The translations under genes were made by a program, and so were the position numbers. A stretch of 64,000 nucleotides of DNA, from assembly GCA_021613535.1 (NCBI GenBank), contig CP075493.1, positions 5,704,001-5,768,000 on the forward strand, written 5' to 3'. This document shows positions 50,621 to 64,000 of the stretch, piece by piece. Numbering within the stretch: the stretch's first letter is position 1; each line of letters opens with the position of its first letter. The notes below the pieces were generated by a model. It was not told the origin of the DNA. It saw nothing but the letters and a program-made list of their open reading frames with translations, and did not search any database. Source of the DNA: Adineta vaga (taxonomy: Eukaryota > Rotifera).

Positions 50621-52190
50621 ATGTCACAGGAAGAAAACTTATATCAACATTCTGATCTTGTACAAATCAATGAATCAAATGAAAAAAATCCAATTATTAT
50701 TTATGCTCATCAACTTAATCAATATTATCATACACTCCTTGGGAATCCATTTCAACGCTTGAAATATTATAATTCTTCGGCCGAACAATATTATTTTTAT
50801 CGAACACCTGGTATAATTAATTATATAATTACATATTATCTTCATCATGGATGTTTATCAACAGAAATCTACTATCCACCTGAAATTCTCTATGACGAAC
50901 TTGTCTTCTTTGGTTTTAATATTCAAATAATATATGATCTTATTTCGAATTTTATTATTATTGATTATTACATACCCTCTGGTAATCATATATTTTTAAT
51001 CGAGAAATTTGATCTATGTTTTTTTGTCATCGTTGAGTACTCCTCTCGAAGTAAACATGTAAATTGATTCGAGTGATTCAATACATGATCGACCACGTGC
51101 TAACCCGAGATCATACGAATTAGTACTTGGATATCTACTTCATCTCATTCGAGTCAATATTCTTTTTTCATTCTTATGTTTATTGAATAAAATATTTAGT
51201 TTTATTCAATAGGAAAATATCGACGAGCATTTTGGTATACATTTTCATATGAAACTTCAAGAAAAAGTTACTATTTCACCCGAATTATTAGTGGATTTGT
51301 CACTATTGCGTCGGTGATTACATCTTTCGTGTTCTTAGAACTATCGCATATTCTCTTCATTAATAATGATCCGAAAGCAAAACAATTCATGAAAAAAACA
51401 TTAATTATAGAAATATTGGTTTTATTATTTTCATATATTGAATTGAGTATACATTATTTTATTCGTCCAAAACTTCGATTCATGACACCATTTCTAATCT
51501 TAATCAATTTTATTTCTCTATTACCCATTACTTTCTTTCTCTTCATATGGGTATGAAGTATTCTTCGTATTTTCATTGATAAATTTTTATTTATTTATTT
51601 ATTAGCCAATTCCATCTATGTGGCTATATACTACATTAGTTATACAATTTATTGCTCGAATATTTCGTAGTGTTCGTCTATCTTCTCGTGCTTATCAAAT
51701 TATGAATGTATTAACAAAGCAATTATCGATTTATTATGAATCTTTTCAATCTATTGGTTTAATTATTATTTTCTTTGCACTATTCTTACTTGCTTTAGAA
51801 CAAATATCATCACCTGTCGAATTTTTAACGAATTTATCGTTGAACAATACAAAGTATAATCAACCATTAAGTGAAATCATTTGGATATCAGTCAATGCAT
51901 TTACATCGTTGGGTGAAGGAACTAGTCGACCATTTACATCAGCTGGTTTAATTATTGAATTTATAACTTGTATTATTGGTGTTCTAACAATTCCACAACT
52001 GGCTCAGATTATTTATACACTCGTATCAAATACGATTGATAAACAAATGATCAATGATGAAAAATGTCATCTCACACATTTAGTGATGATTGAAGATGAA
52101 CATGGGTACAAAGCAATTGGTCAAGTTAATGTTGATGAATGGGGAAATCAAAGTTTACCGGAAATACTTATACAAAAAGATGAATTCTAG
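50621..52190 (+). CDS. Voltage-gated K+-channel-like subunit with GEG selectivity filter
   Basis: Three exons: 50621-50981, 51213-51550, 51606-52190; 427 aa. T1 tetramerisation domain: YHTLLGNPFQRLKYYN, YYFYRTPGIINYIITYYLHH, YYPPEILYDELVFFGF. Then AFWYTFSYETSRKSYYF corresponds to the linker before S1; hydrophobic segments S1-S3 follow, and S4 reads IARIFRSVRLSSRAYQI with four Arg spaced by two or three residues. S5 is LIIIFFALFLLALE. The pore helix and filter, normally TMTTVGYGD, read NAFTSLGEGT (GEG at 51912-51920), and S6 keeps GVLTI but has PQLAQII in place of PVPVIV. The fold is Kv (Shaker/Shab style), the ion selectivity is doubtful. No frameshift or stop; splice sites are canonical. Confidence 0.9.
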
Positions 52191-53998
52191 AAAATGAAGA
52201 GAGAAGTTCAATAACAATAGTATTTCATTTTGTTCAAAACCAAATATTTCAGTATAATTTTATGTTCATTCATGATAAATTTGTGCTAGATGATAAAATA
52301 CAATATTCATGAAAGTACTTTCCTGTCTTTTCATTGAGATTCGTATAGAATTAGTTTGAATAAACCACAAAGACTGATTTCTATTCTTGATTACTCTTCA
52401 AAACAATGATATATCCTAACGATTCGATCTTTTTACAGATAATACACTAACAACTGATAATTATCTATAATAACAGTATTACATAGGGTGTTAATGGAAA
52501 GTAAGAAGTAGTTTTATAATAACTGTTACTAGAACGAATACGTGCTGTCGATCGAGTAAGCTAAGAACTATTATTGAATCGTAGTTAATACTATAATAGC
52601 AAAAAAAAAGATAGTAGTATTTAAAATATAATCAAAAGAGACGTGATGAGTGAAAAAAAGAAGTTTTTCTATTGTACTAATAGCAACATCATTTGTATTA
52701 GAAATATGAATGCCTTATGAATATGTAAAAAGATCGATGCGTAGTACGATGCATTAGATTTTGTCACATCCATTTTATTTGACTATATATACTCGATCAT
52801 AAACAGACAAACAAGAGAAAAGTACTACGAATATCACTTGACCATTAGCTGTTATTTAAACACAGAAGAAGGTAGAGAAACATTTTTTTGTTATACACTC
52901 AAAAAAAAGGTAATTATCATTTTATTACTAGACAACAATGACAAAAATTATATACTCAATATAGTTTTCATCAAATAAGAGATAAAATCTATGTTATTCA
53001 TTGAAACAATAATCAACATTATTCTTTACACAACTAAGAATGACCTTAGTTTTGCTAATTATCTTAAGAGAGAAAGCCAAATATAAACAACATATTAAGT
53101 ACTAACATCTTTATTTGTGAATAAATCTGCGTAGAACTTCTCATCTAAGTCATCGAACAGGACTGATAAATACAAAATCTCTCAAGTGCTCGCACAAGTA
53201 ATCTGAGTAGTCAAGCTGAGAACTCTTACTGAGTTAAAAAGTGCACGACCTAAAAAAGAATTATGTGAGTTGCATATTCTCGATACATTAACAGTAATAC
53301 TTATCAATGCTTTGTCGACGTATGACCAGATATGCCGGAAATGGTTTTTTAGAACAATCATGAGAATCTAATTCGAACGAGTTAAAGGAAGGTAAATGTT
53401 TAAGAAAACACAGTGCATGATAGATCAGCAGTTATTTCATATTTTCACTCGAAGTTAGAATAACCCAATGATTAACTGATAAAATGCATTAAAAAAATAA
53501 AGAATATCTATTATACACTCTTATGGATCATTTTTTTAGCAAATTATGATTCAAACAATTAGTTTCTCAACGTACATATCAGTTGATCGACAGCTGGATG
53601 CGTCTTCTTACTATGATAGTAGTATTTATAACGAGTAGATGTCATCAGATCGTAATCATTGGGACTGTTTTACTATTGGTTGTTCTAAACTATCCACTTG
53701 ACGTTTGACTAGATATTAAAAATTGAGTCATATTATGTGTATATATGATATATTACTCCGTATATTTAGTTGTCTACTTGTTTGTTTTAGTGTAGGCAGA
53801 GAGTATGAGTTTGTTGTTTTTTCATCCTTCTACATCGTTGTTCTTTTGTTGGTTTAATCAAATTCCTTTGATTAGATATCAGTAAAATACATGCTTGTTT
53901 TTTTCTAGATTTTCTTTCTCATCATGAGTGAATGTGAAAGAACAAACGGTATCATAGATACTCAATCATGAATAATATTTAATATTCAGAAGAATAGA
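52191..53998. other. Intergenic, upstream of ROCK
   Basis: 1.8 kb of AT-rich DNA. No gene recognised. An acceptor-like ATATTCAG (AG 53988-53989) lies 9 nt before the ROCK ATG. Confidence 0.5.
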
Positions 53999-61835
<7,837 letters not shown>

Positions 61836-63901
61836 ACGAAAATTTTTCACTTTTTCTAGTATTTTTTTTCATCCGGTCCTTCTCTTTGTATAGAATTTTT
61901 TTTTGTTTTATTCAATATTATGCATGTGTGAATATGTTTTATTTCGTTTTTATTTCTTCGTTGGTGCTTTCTCTATTTCATTTTTTATACTATTTTTTCT
62001 ATGATCATTTTGTCATTATATATATATGTCACTTCTATCATGTTTTTCTTTTCTTTTTTAAATAAGATCAAGATACTGTATTTAATGAACAATTTTGCAT
62101 GCATATGTGTATGTTAGTCGATGAATATACTAATAAAGATTCTTTATACTAAATATCAAATGTTTATAGATTGAAAAAAGGAATTCTTGTTTTAGTATCA
62201 TGACAACGGTTGCAAAATCGATCTCACTTATATTGTTGAGATGACATAACACGATATTTGAGGAAACACAGACTATTCTATAATCTACAGATTAGAATCA
62301 GTAACAAATTTATCTGAATCCCGATAAATAATGTCTGAATCTCATCAGCAATAAAATTATATATGAGTTTTTCTTTTTCTTGATGACGCACGAACATTAT
62401 TATTCTTTTCTTAATAATAAATCAAGAAGATAGCTTGCAGACTATAATATTCTTCATTTTTTCCTCTTAAACTAGAAATAGAATTGCGTGAGTATTAAAA
62501 CGTTTCAAAAATAACTGAAAGAAAACAAACTCTAGACGTCACTCAATCGAGTAACTAAAAGACAAGATATAAACAACGAAAGAATGAATATATCTTTACA
62601 CATGATGTCACAATTCTATTTCCTTTATTTATATCCTGTTGTAAGCTGATAATCTAGTATTTCGTATCAAGGTTGATTTGTTATAAATAGAAAAGCGAAA
62701 TAACCTATTTATGATTTTTGTTATCAACAACTATATGCCAATAAATTGTGATAATTTTTCAAGATGCAAATGTCAGATGACGTTTATCTGATATTCATAC
62801 AGAAGTTATCATTGAAAGTAAGTATAGAAAAATGACATATATACATATAGCACACCTACAATATTATTGATTTTAATCGTATACGTCCTCGTAACACTAT
62901 ATCATAAGCGCTTGGTTTGCATTCTAATTGATTCACTTCTTTGTATCTAGACACTATGTGTAGCTTTTCTAATCCTTTTTCACACTTAAACAGATGTGAG
63001 AAAATGGTCACCATGCTCGAGGGCTCTCTTTTTTTTTCTGTGTCATTCGATCATTACAGTTAAACGAAAGCAGAAGAAGAGAAAAAGTCATAACTGTTTC
63101 AAACATCTGGTGTCCGTCTGATTTCAACTGATACCATGTCAAATTTACTAACCATCAAAACCAGATGGGTAAAATAGAAATTGCTTTCTTAAAATAAAAA
63201 GAAAACGAGGCCGATGAATCAATAATGATATTTCGATCACATGGAATCACTTTTCTTTACCACTCATCGTTCTGTATCTGCTTAACTTTATGTATAAAAT
63301 ACGGTAAACTAATTAGTCTTTTCTTCTATTGACTACAAAATACGCAATAGATTCGTACATATTACTATCATCATTAACATCATCAGACTATATTTTGTCA
63401 TAGGCGTAATACTATACGCTATCGTTACTGATCAACTGATATATAAACAATCAACCACGTGTTTATATATGTCTCTCGATTTATCTTTTTTCTCATGTGT
63501 ACCACACGCGAGATATATCACATACAAAATTCCAGCGAATAGTCTTATGACGCCGAGCAATAGCAAATCGTTGAGCGGGCATCATTTTGCCCGGGTAAAA
63601 AGACGAGAAAAAGAACGAGAAGGGAAAGCGAGAGAGGGGAGAGAGAGAGAAAAAAAGGAGAGCAGAGTACATCACGACTGACGCCGATATAAATGGCAAG
63701 CGCTCTGTTCTATTTAGCTTTTATTTCTATCGTGCGCGCGCACGGCGACTAACGAAAGTGTGTGTGTGTTGTGAGTGAGTGAAAGAAGAAAGAAAAAAAA
63801 GAAGATCGTCCATCAGTTAACAAATATTTGATGGGACTAAATTTATTCGATACGAAAACTTAATTCACTTATTATTACAATTAATTACACAAAAACGAAA
63901 A
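61836..63901. other. Intergenic, ROCK 3' region to the last gene
   Basis: T-rich ROCK 3' UTR to about 62150, with AATAAAGA-type signals near 62130, then AT-rich DNA without a gene. From about 63500 the base composition changes: purine-rich GAGA runs, then CG-rich and TG-repeat DNA, consistent with a promoter and 5' UTR of the next gene. Confidence 0.5.
63610..63780 (+). promoter_or_regulatory. Promoter-like region of the last gene
   Basis: A GA-rich block (about 63602-63665) is followed by a TATAAA at 63688-63693, then a CG-rich stretch (GTGCGCGCGCAC near 63733-63744) and a (TG)n run. About 210 nt later comes an ATG with a donor site. TATA plus GAGA-type sequence suggests a focused promoter. 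Confidence 0.45.
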
Positions 63902-63922
63902 ATGGACGCCATTTTCACATTC
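63902..63922 (+). CDS. First coding exon of a gene running off the window
   Basis: ATG GAC GCC ATT TTC ACA TTC followed by a canonical GTAAGT donor. Only seven residues (MDAIFTF) are visible, so the product cannot be named. The promoter-like sequence upstream and the strong donor support the call. Confidence 0.5.
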
Positions 63923-64000
63923 GTAAGTTATTTGATGATTTTTTTCCCTTCTTTATACCTATTCGAAAAAGAGACAGAAAGAGATTACGAAGCTGTCATA

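Overview
The window is animal nuclear DNA: AT-rich, with compact multi-exon genes, GT-AG introns mostly 45-70 nt long, and short intergenic gaps. Its gene content (Homer, ROCK, neuropeptide F, an Ig-superfamily adhesion receptor, Maelstrom) is metazoan, and the RPRF-amide neuropeptide is of protostome type. The tiny introns, tight gene packing and many acceptor-like AGs a few bases before start codons fit a bdelloid rotifer such as Adineta or Rotaria. That assignment is inferred from gene style, not from a marker sequence. Exon models were built by eye from splice signals, reading frame and known family conservation, so single-base boundary errors are possible.

Left part (1-12.5 kb): a head-to-tail plus-strand trio PPP1R11, ribosomal protein S17 and alkaline ceramidase; a minus-strand Rab-like GTPase without C-terminal cysteines; a decayed reverse-transcriptase relic; a minus-strand TMEM205-TAF10 pair; a broken 3-hydroxyisobutyrate-dehydrogenase-like gene; and a complete 16-exon CTP synthase carrying an antisense small membrane-protein ORF in one intron.

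Middle part (12.5-40 kb): two tandem PLAC8-type cysteine-rich genes (minus); an 8-exon Ig-superfamily adhesion receptor (minus) with kilobase-size introns; a nearly gene-free 3.9 kb block; a tail-to-tail pair of paralogous EF-hand/proline-rich genes (25.1-29.2 kb), one with a frame break; the 39-aa OST4 gene; a secreted, probably GPI-anchored protein; Homer; a DHRS7B-like dehydrogenase; a 17-exon malic enzyme; and a neuropeptide F precursor whose C-terminal part holds an EF-hand loop.

Right part (40-64 kb): COX5A just downstream of two tandem Maelstrom-family genes (minus); a class A GPCR (minus); an unrecognised 278-aa protein (minus); a voltage-gated-potassium-channel-like protein whose selectivity filter reads GEG instead of GYG; a full 29-exon ROCK kinase (about 1,395 aa); and the first coding exon of another gene at the edge, behind a purine-rich, TATA-containing promoter-like stretch.

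The genes are mostly unrelated housekeeping and signalling functions. Possible functional groupings are the operon-like clusters (PPP1R11-RpS17-ACER, TMEM205-TAF10, MAEL-MAEL-COX5A), all inferred from spacing and acceptor sites. The observations most worth following are the GEG channel, the Maelstrom pair, the NPF/EF-hand precursor and the inverted EF-hand/proline-rich pair.
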